The notes under the pieces are model-generated. The model saw nothing but the letters and a program-made list of their open reading frames with translations. It was not told the DNA's origin and made no database searches. Of a stretch of 64,000 nucleotides of DNA, positions 8,110 to 16,613 are shown piece after piece (position 1 is the stretch's first letter; every line of letters begins with the position of its first letter). This stretch comes from Pseudonocardia autotrophica (lineage in GTDB: Bacteria > Actinomycetota > Actinomycetes > Mycobacteriales > Pseudonocardiaceae). The stretch spans positions 1-64,000 of the forward strand of contig NZ_JNYD01000038.1 in the NCBI RefSeq assembly GCF_000717175.1, given 5' to 3'. The translations under genes were made by a program, and so were the position numbers.

Positions 8110-9066
8110 CTACAGGCTCCGCATCCAGTCGAGGGTGCGGCGCAGGCCCTCCTCGAGGGCCGTCGGCTCCGGCAGGCCGAGATCGCGCCGGGCCTCCCGG
8201 ACGTCGAGGCAGCTGCGCTGGACCTCGCCGGCGCGGGTCGGGGCGAGGACCGGCTCGGCGAGCGCGGGGTCCGCGCCCGCGGCGCGAGCGACCGTCGCGA
8301 TCAGCTCGCGGATGCTCACCTCGCGCCCGGTGCCGACGTTGTAGACCGGCCGCAGCGGGCCCTCGGCCTCGGCCGCGGCCAGGTTGGCGCGGGCGACGTC
8401 GCCGACGTAGACGAAGTCGCGGGTCTGCGAGCCGTCGCCGAAGACCGTCGGACGCGTGCCGGCAAGGACCGCGTCGCAGAAGATCGCGATCACGCCCGCG
8501 TCGCCCTTCGGGTCCTGGCGCTCGCCGTAGACGTTGCCGTACCGCAGCGTCACGACGTCGAGGCCCTTGGCGCGGCGGAACCAGTCGGCGTAGGTCTCGA
8601 CGGTGCGCTTGCTCAGCCCGTAGGCGGACAGCGGCTCGGTCGGGGCGGTCTCGGGCGTCGGCACCGGGGCGTCGGGGCCGTAGATGGCGCCGCCGGTCGA
8701 GGTGTTGACCACCCGCCGGGCGCCGGCCGCGTGGGCGGCGGAGAAGACGTTGACCGAGCCGACGACGTTGCGCCAGGCGTCCTCGGCCGGATCGGCCATG
8801 GAGGCCCGCACGTCGATCTGGGCGGCGAGGTGGAACACGACCTCGGGCCCGAAGGCCACCATCCTCCGGTGCAGCGCGTCGGCGTCCCGGATGTCGATCT
8901 CGGCGAGCTCGGCGCTCGCGCCGGGGCCCTTCAGGTTCTCCAGGCGCCCCCGGCTCAGGTCGTCGACGACGAGGACCTCGGCGCCCCCCGACGCCAGGCG
9001 CTCCACGATCGACGAGCCGATGAAGCCGGCTCCACCCACCACCACTGCACGCGTACTCGCGGCCAC
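8110..9066 (-). CDS. NAD-dependent sugar-nucleotide 4-epimerase (Uge3/PelX/GalE-like)
   Basis: 318 residues; GTG at 9066 with GGGGGGA five bases upstream. An extended short-chain dehydrogenase: VVVGGAGFIGSSIVERL binds NAD, VVDDLSRG follows, STGGAIYG carries the catalytic Ser/Thr, and YGLSKRTVE gives Tyr-x3-Lys. The C-terminal NVGTGREVSI region binds the sugar nucleotide. Epimerases of this kind turn UDP-Glc(NAc) into UDP-Gal(NAc), the precursor needed by GAG and Pel polymerases (Uge3, PelX). It is the first gene of the minus-strand operon, and the 233-base gap upstream (9067-9299) must hold the promoter. The exact sugar cannot be read from the sequence. Confidence 0.83.
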   Translation of the reverse strand: MAASTRAVVVGGAGFIGSSIVERLASGGAEVLVVDDLSRGRLENLKGPGASAELAEIDIRDADALHRRMVAFGPEVVFHLAAQIDVRASMADPAEDAWRNVVGSVNVFSAAHAAGARRVVNTSTGGAIYGPDAPVPTPETAPTEPLSAYGLSKRTVETYADWFRRAKGLDVVTLRYGNVYGERQDPKGDAGVIAIFCDAVLAGTRPTVFGDGSQTRDFVYVGDVARANLAAAEAEGPLRPVYNVGTGREVSIRELIATVARAAGADPALAEPVLAPTRAGEVQRSCLDVREARRDLGLPEPTALEEGLRRTLDWMRSL

Positions 9067-9299
9067 GAATCCCCCCGGGTCGCTCGGTTCGGCTGTCCGG
9101 TATGTGCAGTTTCAACCGGTTCAGCCCTCTGAATCCCCATCGGACGGTAAGCGGGCTCTGTTACGACTCCTGGGCGGAGTGAGGCTGTACGGAGGTGTGC
9201 GGATACGCCGTTCGGTCCAGGACGCGGCCGAGCGGAGTCAGAAGGAAGGGCCGTAAGGGTGAGGCAGAACACGCACTCGGCGCACGGTCGCGCGGAGGC

Positions 9300-9785
9300 T
9301 CACTGCTGGGCGACGAGCACCCAGGTCGCGCGCGCGGGGTAGTCCAGCTCGCCGGTGTCCGGGTTGGCGACGGGTGCGGCGCCGAGCAGCTGCACCTGGG
9401 CCGTACCGAGCACGTCGCCCGGCTCGGGCAGCGTGAGCGTGTAGCTGGTCCGTGCGTTCGGGGCGAAGACGGGACTGCGACCGTCCGTGCGCTGCCCGTC
9501 CGGGCCCGTGTACGAGAACACCACCGACCAGGGCGCCTCGGAGACCTCCTCCGGCACGGTCACCTCGACGGGCGTCCCTGCCGGGACGGCGAGCCGCGCC
9601 TGGGCGGCCTCGTCGTTGCTGCAGTCCTTCATCTTGAGGTCGCAGAACTGCGCGGGCCCGCTCGACTGCGTGGCCGCACCCGCGGCCCACGTGACCTGCG
9701 GCTTCTCGTCGCTCCCGCATCCGGCCAGCACGACGGCGGTGGTCAGCGTGAGGGCGGCGAGCAGGCTCCGGCGGGTCCGGGACAC
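9300..9785 (-). CDS. DUF2771 family lipoprotein
   Basis: 161 residues. Signal peptide RRSLLAALTLTTAVVLAGC ends in lipobox LAGC, so the mature protein is lipid-anchored. The remainder is a single beta-rich domain with one Cys pair (CDLKMKDC), matching actinobacterial DUF2771 proteins, which sit beside an MFS gene in Mycobacterium (Rv0875c-Rv0876c), as here. Function is unknown. It lies 9 bases downstream of the MFS gene and is probably co-transcribed with it. Confidence 0.78.
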   Translation of the reverse strand: MSRTRRSLLAALTLTTAVVLAGCGSDEKPQVTWAAGAATQSSGPAQFCDLKMKDCSNDEAAQARLAVPAGTPVEVTVPEEVSEAPWSVVFSYTGPDGQRTDGRSPVFAPNARTSYTLTLPEPGDVLGTAQVQLLGAAPVANPDTGELDYPARATWVLVAQQ

Positions 9786-9794
9786 GCCACCAGC

Positions 9795-11546
9795 CTACGG
9801 AGCGCCGGACGCGGCCTCCGACGGGGCGGGCCTGCGCTCGGGCAGCGGCTCCTTCAGACCCAGGCCCGGGACCAGCGTCCTCCCCCGCCACACGAGCGCC
9901 GTCTGGATCCCGACGACGGCGACCACCGCGGCCACCACGGCGAACCCCAGCCGGAACCCGCTGTGCGGGAGCAGCACGCCGAGCGCGCCGCCGGACACCC
10001 AGGCCAGCTGCAGCACGGTCTCGGAGCGGCCGAACGCCGACGCCCGGGACTCCTCGGGCAGGTCGCGCTGGATCACCGCGTCGAGGCAGACCTTCGCCAG
10101 CGCGCTCCCGGTCGCGGCGACCAGGCCCACGATCGCGGCCGTGAGGATGCCGGGCAGCACGGCGGCCACCGCGGCCGCGGCGCAGGCGGCCGACACGCAG
10201 CCGATGACCATCGCCTCGGCCCGCCCGAAGTGGATGCGCGAGCCCACGCCGTTGCCCAGGAAGGACCCGACGCCGGCCGCCGCGCCGATGATGCCGATCA
10301 GGTAGAGCTGCTGCGCCGCGTCGCCCTGCGCCTGCTCCTTGACGACGAACGCCACGAACAGGGTGAGGAAGCCGGTCACCACGCGGGCGGCGCCGTTGCC
10401 CCACAGCGCGACCACGACCGAGCGTCCGACGGGACGGCGGCGCGGGCGGCGGGTGCTCCGCAGCCGGGCCGGTACCTCGCCCGCGGTGACCTCGACCCAG
10501 CGCGGGATCCGGCTGCACAGCAGCGCGCCCACCACGCCGAGCGCGGCGGTGTAGTAGAGCGCCCCGGGCGAGCCGAACAGGTAGGCGACGCCGCTGGCGA
10601 TGCCGCCGAACACGGCGCCGGCGATCAGGCCGAACGTGGTCAGCCGGGAGTTCGTGGTGGCCAGGGTGATGCCCTCGGGCAGCACGCGCGGCGTGACCGC
10701 GGCCTTGAGCACGGTGAACGACTTGCTGAGCACCATCGCGCCGAGCGCGGCGGGGTAGAGGATCCAGTTGTCGTAGTTCAGGGCCATGACCACGGCGAGC
10801 ACCGCGCGGCCGAGCATGGCCACCGCCAGCGCGGCGCGCCGCCCGCGCTGCAGGCGGTCGAGCAGCGGCCCGATCACCGGTGCGACCACGGCGAACGGGG
10901 CCACGGTGATCAGCAGGTACAGCGCGACGTTGGTCTTGCTCTCCGCCGTGGCCGCGGCGAAGAAGAGGGTGTTGGCCAGCGCGACGGCCACGGCGGCGTC
11001 GACCGCGTAGTCCATCATCGAGGCGTAGGTCAGCGAGGTGAGGCCGGAGCGGTCGGCGCCGTCGGCCGTGGCCGCGCGGCGGAACGTGTTCACCGCCGCG
11101 CCCGTGAGCTGGCGGCTGCGCAGCGCGGCGACCCGGGTGACCGTGAGCTTCTTCGGCATCCGGGGCGGGGGCGGGGCCTGCTCCCCGGGCTGCTCCGGGC
11201 CGGGGTCGGGCGGGGGCGCGGCACCGTGCCCGGTGCCGGGCGGGGGCGCGGCACCGTGCCCGGTGCCGGGCGCGCGGGTGGGTGCGGGGTCGTCGGCCGG
11301 GGCCTGCTCGATCCACTCGGCGAACCGGGTCGGCCCCTCGGGCTCGCGGCGGTACTCGGTGGGGTCGTAGTCCGGGTCGTCGTGCCACGGGTAGCGGCGG
11401 CGGACGGTCGGGACGTAGGGCGGCGGTTCCGGTCGCGGCGTCTCGGGCGCCGGCTCCGGCTCGGGACGCTGGTGGGGCGCGCCGTCGGCGGTGGCCCAGC
11501 GCCGCGCGCGCCCGCCCCACCAACCGGTCCGGTGATCGCGCGCCAT
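9795..11546 (-). CDS. MFS-type transporter with long disordered N-terminus
   Basis: 583 residues from the ATG at 11546. Residues 1-130 are Pro/Arg/Asp-rich with no clear fold; then MPKKLTVTRVAALRSRQLTG leads into about twelve membrane segments, including DYAVDAAVAVALANTLFF and LLITVAPFAVVAPVIGPLLDR, the latter resembling the MFS loop 2-3 motif. It matches the Rv0876c type of actinobacterial membrane protein, whose substrate is not known. The N-terminal tail contains a recent 30-bp tandem duplication. It follows the cyclotransferase-like gene by 61 bases and precedes the DUF2771 gene by 9. Confidence 0.8.
   Translation of the reverse strand: MARDHRTGWWGGRARRWATADGAPHQRPEPEPAPETPRPEPPPYVPTVRRRYPWHDDPDYDPTEYRREPEGPTRFAEWIEQAPADDPAPTRAPGTGHGAAPPPGTGHGAAPPPDPGPEQPGEQAPPPPRMPKKLTVTRVAALRSRQLTGAAVNTFRRAATADGADRSGLTSLTYASMMDYAVDAAVAVALANTLFFAAATAESKTNVALYLLITVAPFAVVAPVIGPLLDRLQRGRRAALAVAMLGRAVLAVVMALNYDNWILYPAALGAMVLSKSFTVLKAAVTPRVLPEGITLATTNSRLTTFGLIAGAVFGGIASGVAYLFGSPGALYYTAALGVVGALLCSRIPRWVEVTAGEVPARLRSTRRPRRRPVGRSVVVALWGNGAARVVTGFLTLFVAFVVKEQAQGDAAQQLYLIGIIGAAAGVGSFLGNGVGSRIHFGRAEAMVIGCVSAACAAAAVAAVLPGILTAAIVGLVAATGSALAKVCLDAVIQRDLPEESRASAFGRSETVLQLAWVSGGALGVLLPHSGFRLGFAVVAAVVAVVGIQTALVWRGRTLVPGLGLKEPLPERRPAPSEAASGAP
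11211..11270. repeat. Perfect 30-bp tandem duplication inside the MFS gene
   Basis: Positions 11211-11240 and 11241-11270 are identical (unit begins CGGGGGCGCGGCACCGTGCC). In protein this doubles PGTGHGAAPP in the disordered N-terminus, keeping the frame. Confidence 0.9.
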
Positions 11547-11607
11547 GCCCTCATTCTGCCCGGCGGACCGGGCCGGCGCGGCCCTCCGCTGCGGTGATCG
11601 CGTCACG

Positions 11608-12402
11608 TCACCCGGGTAGCCGGACGCGGAACGCGGCGGGCCAGAGCTTGCCCGTGAGGAGGTACTCGTCGCCGCTCAGGTGGGCGATGCCGTTGAGCAC
11701 GTCCGTCTCCGCCCGGCGGGCCGGGTCGAGCAGCCCGGACGCGTCGACGACGGCCGTCACGGCGCCCGTCGCCGGGTCGATGCGGACGACCCGGTCGGTA
11801 CGCCACACGTTCGCCCACACCGCGCCGCCGACGCACTCCAGCTCGTTGAGCTCCGTGACGGGGGCGCCGTCGAGCGTGACCGCGACCGAACCTGTCTCGG
11901 CGAAGGTCGCGGGGTCGTGGAAGCGCAGGCGGTCGGTGCCGTCGGAGCGGACGAGCCGGCCCGGTTCGGCGCAGAGGCCCCAGCCCTCGCCCCCGACCGG
12001 GACCTGCCGCCGCAGCGTGAAGGTGGCCCGGTCCCACTCCAGCGCCACCCCGTCCTGCCAGGTCAGCTGCCAGATCGACGGTCCGACGACGGTGATCCCC
12101 TCGCCGAACAGGCTGCCGGGCAGCGGGACGGCCCGGCGCACGGCGCCGGTGGCGGCGTCGAGCTCGCGGAGCTGGGAGTGGCCGGCCAGGCCGGTGCCCT
12201 CGTAGAGCGTTCCCGGGTCGTCGGGGGAGAGCTCCAGGCCCTGGGTGAAGGCGGTCGGGTCGTGCGGCACCTCGGCGAGTACGACCGGGCGGACGGCCGC
12301 GGCGGAGCCGAGCGCCTCGGGCGGGGTCGCGGCGGCGCAGGCGGCCACGCCCGCCGTCACGGCGGTGACCGCCGCGACCAGTCCCAGCAGCACCCGTCGC
12401 AT
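11608..12402 (-). CDS. Glutaminyl-peptide cyclotransferase-like exported protein
   Basis: 264 residues. Signal RRVLLGLVAAVTAVTAGVAAC ends in a lipobox-like GVAAC. The body is a five-bladed beta-propeller of the Glu_cyclase_2 family: HDPTAFTQGLEL, LYEGTGLAGHSQLREL, LFGEGITVVG, IWQLTWQ, ELECVGGAVWANVWRTDRVVRIDP, DVLNGIAH. Members of this plant/bacterial type turn N-terminal Gln into pyroglutamate; the WQLTWQ and NELE segments are the usual conserved ones. Probable site is the outer face of the membrane. Divergent from the DUF3027 gene, with 72 bases between starts. Confidence 0.8.
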   Translation of the reverse strand: MRRVLLGLVAAVTAVTAGVAACAAATPPEALGSAAAVRPVVLAEVPHDPTAFTQGLELSPDDPGTLYEGTGLAGHSQLRELDAATGAVRRAVPLPGSLFGEGITVVGPSIWQLTWQDGVALEWDRATFTLRRQVPVGGEGWGLCAEPGRLVRSDGTDRLRFHDPATFAETGSVAVTLDGAPVTELNELECVGGAVWANVWRTDRVVRIDPATGAVTAVVDASGLLDPARRAETDVLNGIAHLSGDEYLLTGKLWPAAFRVRLPG

Positions 12403-12474
12403 CGCCCGAGATCCTGCCGCACGGTGCAGGGACGGCGCTCCGACGCGCCCGGCCCGGGTGGCACAATCGACCCG

Positions 12475-13656
12475 ATGAGCGCGATCACCGGGATCGACCC
12501 CGAGACCAGCCCCGCGGACGCCCCCGCCGTGCCCGGCCCGCTGGCCGGGGCAGTCGAGCGCGCCCGCACCGCCGCCGTCGAGGAGGCCTCGGCGGACATC
12601 GGCGAGCACGCCGGTGCGGCGGCGGTCGGCGAGTACCTCGGGTACGTGGTCGAGGACGAGGTCTCGGTGAGCCACCACTTCGCCGCCGACCTCGCCGGCT
12701 ACCACGGCTGGCACTGGTCGGTCACGCTCGCCGCCCTCGCGGACGGGCCGGTGACCGTCAGCGAGGTCGTGCTGCTCCCGGGCGACGAGGCGATGGTCGC
12801 GCCGGCCTGGGTGCCGTGGCAGGAGCGGGTCCGCCCCGGCGACCTCGGTCCCGGCGACCTGCTGCCGACCGAGCCGGAGGACTCCCGGCTCGTCCCCGCC
12901 TACGTGCAGTCGGACGACCCGGCCGTCGAGGAGGTCGCGGTCGAGATCGGGCTCGGCCGCACCCGCGTGCTCAGCCGGGAGGGCCGGCTCGAGGCCGCCG
13001 AGCGCTGGCGGGACGTCCGCGGCCCGGGCTCCGACATGGCCCGCGCGGCCACCGAGGTGTGCGCGACCTGCGGTTTCTTCACCCCGCTCGCCGGGTCGCT
13101 GCGCGCCGGGTTCGGGGCGTGCGCCAACGAGTACTCGCCGGCCGACGGCTCGGTCGTCTCCGTGGAGTTCGGGTGCGGCGCGCACTCGGAGCTGAAGGTG
13201 GAGCAGGGCTCGCCGGTCCACGTCTCCGCGCTGGTCTACGACGACGGGGTGGACCTGGAGCGGATCTCCACTGGCACCGCGGCGCCGGCGGAGGCGGAGG
13301 CCGAGCCGGCCGCCGATGCACCGGCCGAGGCGCCCGCCACGGAGGCCGCGACCGCCGAGGCCGCCGACACCGGGGTGGTCGTGGAGGAGGAGACGCCGCA
13401 GGAGGCCGTCTCGCCCGCGGCCGCAGACGCGCCCGCCGCGGTCGCCGACGCCGCCGAGGCACCCGCCGCCACCGCCGCCGTGACCGACACGGACGAGGCG
13501 GTGGAGGAGGTCGCGGCGCCGGACGAGGTGGTCGGGGCCGCTGGTGAGGCCGCCACCGCCGAGACCGCTGCCGACACCGCCGCCGCCGACACCGCCGACA
13601 CCGCCGAGGCCGCGTCCCCCGCGTCCCCCGGGTCCGACGAGGGCGTGACCTCCTGA
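12475..13656 (+). CDS. DUF3027 protein with acidic low-complexity tail
   Basis: 393 residues. Residues 20-270 match the actinobacterial DUF3027 family (Rv0883c type): GWHWSVTLA, AWVPWQERVRPGDLGPGDLLP, then CATCGFFTPL and CANEYSPADG with a final GCGAHSE, four cysteines placed like a zinc site. The function of DUF3027 is not known. Residues 275-393 are almost only Ala, Glu, Asp, Val, Pro and Thr, a disordered acidic tail that varies between species. Starts on the far side of a 72-base gap from the divergent cyclotransferase gene; the sacsin-like gene follows after 20 bases. Confidence 0.82.
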   Translation: MSAITGIDPETSPADAPAVPGPLAGAVERARTAAVEEASADIGEHAGAAAVGEYLGYVVEDEVSVSHHFAADLAGYHGWHWSVTLAALADGPVTVSEVVLLPGDEAMVAPAWVPWQERVRPGDLGPGDLLPTEPEDSRLVPAYVQSDDPAVEEVAVEIGLGRTRVLSREGRLEAAERWRDVRGPGSDMARAATEVCATCGFFTPLAGSLRAGFGACANEYSPADGSVVSVEFGCGAHSELKVEQGSPVHVSALVYDDGVDLERISTGTAAPAEAEAEPAADAPAEAPATEAATAEAADTGVVVEEETPQEAVSPAAADAPAAVADAAEAPAATAAVTDTDEAVEEVAAPDEVVGAAGEAATAETAADTAAADTADTAEAASPASPGSDEGVTS

Positions 13657-13676
13657 TCGAGGCCCCCGCGGATCTC

Positions 13677-16583
13677 GTGGGCACGGATCCGTTCGGCACG
13701 GCCCCGCTCCGCGCCGCGCTGCTCGCGGCCTGGTCCGACTCGCCGACCCGCTTCCGCGAGGACGCCAACGCGGAGGAGGACCTCGTCCTCGGCGGCTACG
13801 CCGAGACCTGGTTCGTCGAGCTCGCCCAGAACGCCGCCGACGCCGCGCGCGCCGCCGGTGTGCCCGGCCGGCTGCACCTCACCGCGGTCGCCGGGGAACT
13901 GCGCGTCGCGAACACCGGCGCCCCGCTCGATGCGGACGGGGTCGCGGCGCTCGCCTCGCTGCGCGCCTCCGCCAAACGCGACGACCCCGGCGCGGCCGGG
14001 CGCTTCGGCGTCGGCTTCGCGGCGGTGCTCCCGGTCTCCGACGCTCCCCGTCTGGCCATCGCGCCCGGCACCGGCGTGCAGTTCTCCGCGGCCGACACCG
14101 CCGCCGCCGTGCGCGAGCTGCCCGGCCCCGCCGCCGAGCTGACCCGGCGCGGCGGGCACGTGCCCGTGCTGCGCCTGGTCTGGCCCGTCGAGCCCGACGA
14201 GCCGGGCCCGCCCGCCGGGTACGCCACCGAGGTCCGGCTCCCGGTGCGCCCCGGCCTCGACCCCGCCGACCTGCTCGAACGCGCCCGCGCCGCGGCCCCG
14301 GACCTCCTGCTCGCGTTGCCGGACCTCGCCGAGGTCGTCCTCGCGCCGCCGGCCGGGGAGCCCACGGTGCTGCGGCGCGAGGAGGTCGACGGGATCACGA
14401 TCGTCGGCGACCGGCGCTTCCGCGTGGTCCGCAGCAGCGTCACGACCGAGCCCGGCGCGGCGGTGGAGGAGCGGTACCGCCGCGAGCGCGGGGTCTGCTG
14501 GGCGCTGCCGGTCGACGTCCTGGGCGAGCCCGCCCCGCTCGGCCCGGACTCCGGTGAGGTCCTGCACGCGCCGACGGCCGCCGTCGAGCGGCTCGGGCTG
14601 CCCGCCCGGCTGATCGCCGACCTGCCGTTGGACCCGGACCGGCGCCGCGTCCGGACCGGACCCACCGCGGACGCGGTGCTCGCCGCGGCCGCCGCGGCCT
14701 ACCTCGACCTTGTCCGGGCCGTCGCTCCCGAGCGCCGGCTCGACCTCGTGCCCGCGCCCGGTTTCCCGCTCTCCGAGCTCGACGGCCGGTTGCGCGCGGC
14801 CGTCGTCGACGCCCTGGCCGAGGGCGCCTGGCTGCCCGCCGCGACCCCCGGGGCCCCATCGGAAACCGCAGACCTCGTGCCGCGTCGCGCCGAATGGCTC
14901 GACCTGCCCGGCGCCCCGGACCTGCCCGCCCTGCTCGCCGCCGCCGATCCCGCGTTCGGGCGGCTCGCCGCCGTCGAGCCCCGGCAGTCGGTGGCGCTCG
15001 GCGAGCTCGGGGTCGGCCGGGTCGGCGCCGCCGGCCTGGCGGAGCGGCTGCACGGCGTGGAGCGGGAGCCGCGCTGGTGGTGCGGGCTGTACGCCGCCCT
15101 GGAGCCCGCCGTCGAGACCGTGCCCGGGCTGACCGAGGAGCTGCGCGCCCTCCCGGTCCCGCTGCTCGACGGGCGCCTGGTCGCCGGTCCGCCGAGCGTC
15201 CTGCTCCCGGGGTCCGGCCTCGACACCGGCACCCGGGCCGTCGCCGAGCTCGCCCTGCCCGGCCTGCACGTCGCCGATCCGGACGCGGTCCACCCGCTGC
15301 TGGAGCGGCTCGGGGCCACCGCCACCGATCCCGGTGCGCTGCTCGACCATCCCGCGCTGCGCGAGGCCGTCGACCGCTCGCTCGACGACGCCGACGCCGG
15401 CCTGGACACCGCGCCCCTCGCCGAGGCCGTGCTCGGCCTGCTCGCCGTCACCGTCGCGCCCGGGTTCGGTGCGCTCGCGCTCCCGGACGCGGAGGGCCTG
15501 CCGTCGCGCGCCGACGAGCTGATGCTCCCCGACGCCGCGGTCCGGCCGCTGTTCGACGCGGAGGCGCCGATCGGCGTCCTCGACCCGGCGTGGGCCGCGC
15601 GGATCCCGCGGGAGGCGCTCGTCGCGTCCGGGGTGCTCGACGGGTTCGCCGTCGTCGTCGACGACGAGCCGACGGGGCCGGACCACGACCTGCACGACGA
15701 GGACCTCTGGTGGGACGAGGGCGCCGAACCCACCCGGGTCACCGGGGTCCGGGACCTCGACCTGGTCGCCGACGACGCCTGGCCCGCCGCGCTGGCGCTG
15801 CTCGCCGGCCGCCCGGAGACGCGGGCCGCCGTGCTGGAGCCGGGCGGCTACACCGGCTGGTGGCTCGCCCGGAACGCCCTGCTCGGCGGGCACGAGCCCG
15901 GGCACTGGCGGTTGCCGGGCGCCGAGCGCCTCGCGGGCCTCTACGACCCGGTCCCGGCCGGGCTCGACGAGCGCCTGCTCGCCGCGATCGGCGTCCGCGC
16001 GGAGCTGGCCGTCGGGACCACGGACGAGGCCGCGGACCTGCTCGACCGGCTCGCCGACGGCGGGCGCACCGTCGACGCCGCACTCGCGGCCGACGCACAC
16101 GCGGTGCTGGCCGCGGCCGTCGCGGAGGGGGCCGTCGACGTCGACGCGCTCGACCTTCCCGACCGGGTCCGCTCGCTCGCGGGCACGGTCGTGAGCGTCG
16201 ACGCGGCCGTGGTGCTCGACGCGCCGTGGGCCGCCGCGGTGCTGCCGGCACACGACCTGATCGTCGGCGGGGAGCCGCACGCGCTGGCCGAGATCCTGGA
16301 CCTGCCGCTCGCCTCCGACGTGGTGGCGGGGGAGGTCGTCGGCGACGGGCGGCCGGTGCGCTGGTCGGCCCTGCCCGAGGTGGTGGTGGCCTGCCGCACA
16401 GCGGGCCTGCCGGTCCCCGTGGGTGAGCTGTGGCTGCACGACACCCTCGAGGTCGACCTCAGCCGCCCCGGGAGGGGCCGCCGGAGCGTCCCGACCTGGA
16501 TCGATGCGGCCGGACGGGTGCACGCCGCGGACGCCGTGCGGGCCCTGCTGACCCTGGCCGGACGGGTCGGCGAGGACGGGTGA
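13677..16583 (+). CDS. Sacsin-like GHKL/Hsp90-type ATPase protein
   Basis: 968 residues. The first 150 form a Bergerat-fold ATP-binding domain: WFVELAQNAADAAR carries the Glu and Asn that coordinate water and Mg-ATP, VANTGAPLD is the G1 region with Asn-Thr-Gly in place of Asp-x-Gly, and GRFGVGFAAVLPVSD is the glycine-rich lid. The remaining 800 residues have no named domain that I recognise and are rich in Leu, Ala, Asp and Arg. Bacterial sacsin-like proteins are thought to be chaperone-like or linked to defence, but this copy lies in a core region next to DUF3027. GTG at 13677 is the first usable start after the upstream stop; its ribosome site is weak. Confidence 0.78.
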   Translation: MGTDPFGTAPLRAALLAAWSDSPTRFREDANAEEDLVLGGYAETWFVELAQNAADAARAAGVPGRLHLTAVAGELRVANTGAPLDADGVAALASLRASAKRDDPGAAGRFGVGFAAVLPVSDAPRLAIAPGTGVQFSAADTAAAVRELPGPAAELTRRGGHVPVLRLVWPVEPDEPGPPAGYATEVRLPVRPGLDPADLLERARAAAPDLLLALPDLAEVVLAPPAGEPTVLRREEVDGITIVGDRRFRVVRSSVTTEPGAAVEERYRRERGVCWALPVDVLGEPAPLGPDSGEVLHAPTAAVERLGLPARLIADLPLDPDRRRVRTGPTADAVLAAAAAAYLDLVRAVAPERRLDLVPAPGFPLSELDGRLRAAVVDALAEGAWLPAATPGAPSETADLVPRRAEWLDLPGAPDLPALLAAADPAFGRLAAVEPRQSVALGELGVGRVGAAGLAERLHGVEREPRWWCGLYAALEPAVETVPGLTEELRALPVPLLDGRLVAGPPSVLLPGSGLDTGTRAVAELALPGLHVADPDAVHPLLERLGATATDPGALLDHPALREAVDRSLDDADAGLDTAPLAEAVLGLLAVTVAPGFGALALPDAEGLPSRADELMLPDAAVRPLFDAEAPIGVLDPAWAARIPREALVASGVLDGFAVVVDDEPTGPDHDLHDEDLWWDEGAEPTRVTGVRDLDLVADDAWPAALALLAGRPETRAAVLEPGGYTGWWLARNALLGGHEPGHWRLPGAERLAGLYDPVPAGLDERLLAAIGVRAELAVGTTDEAADLLDRLADGGRTVDAALAADAHAVLAAAVAEGAVDVDALDLPDRVRSLAGTVVSVDAAVVLDAPWAAAVLPAHDLIVGGEPHALAEILDLPLASDVVAGEVVGDGRPVRWSALPEVVVACRTAGLPVPVGELWLHDTLEVDLSRPGRGRRSVPTWIDAAGRVHAADAVRALLTLAGRVGEDG

Positions 16584-16613
16584 CCACCCCGCCCTCGTGC
16601 TAGGAAGAAGCAT

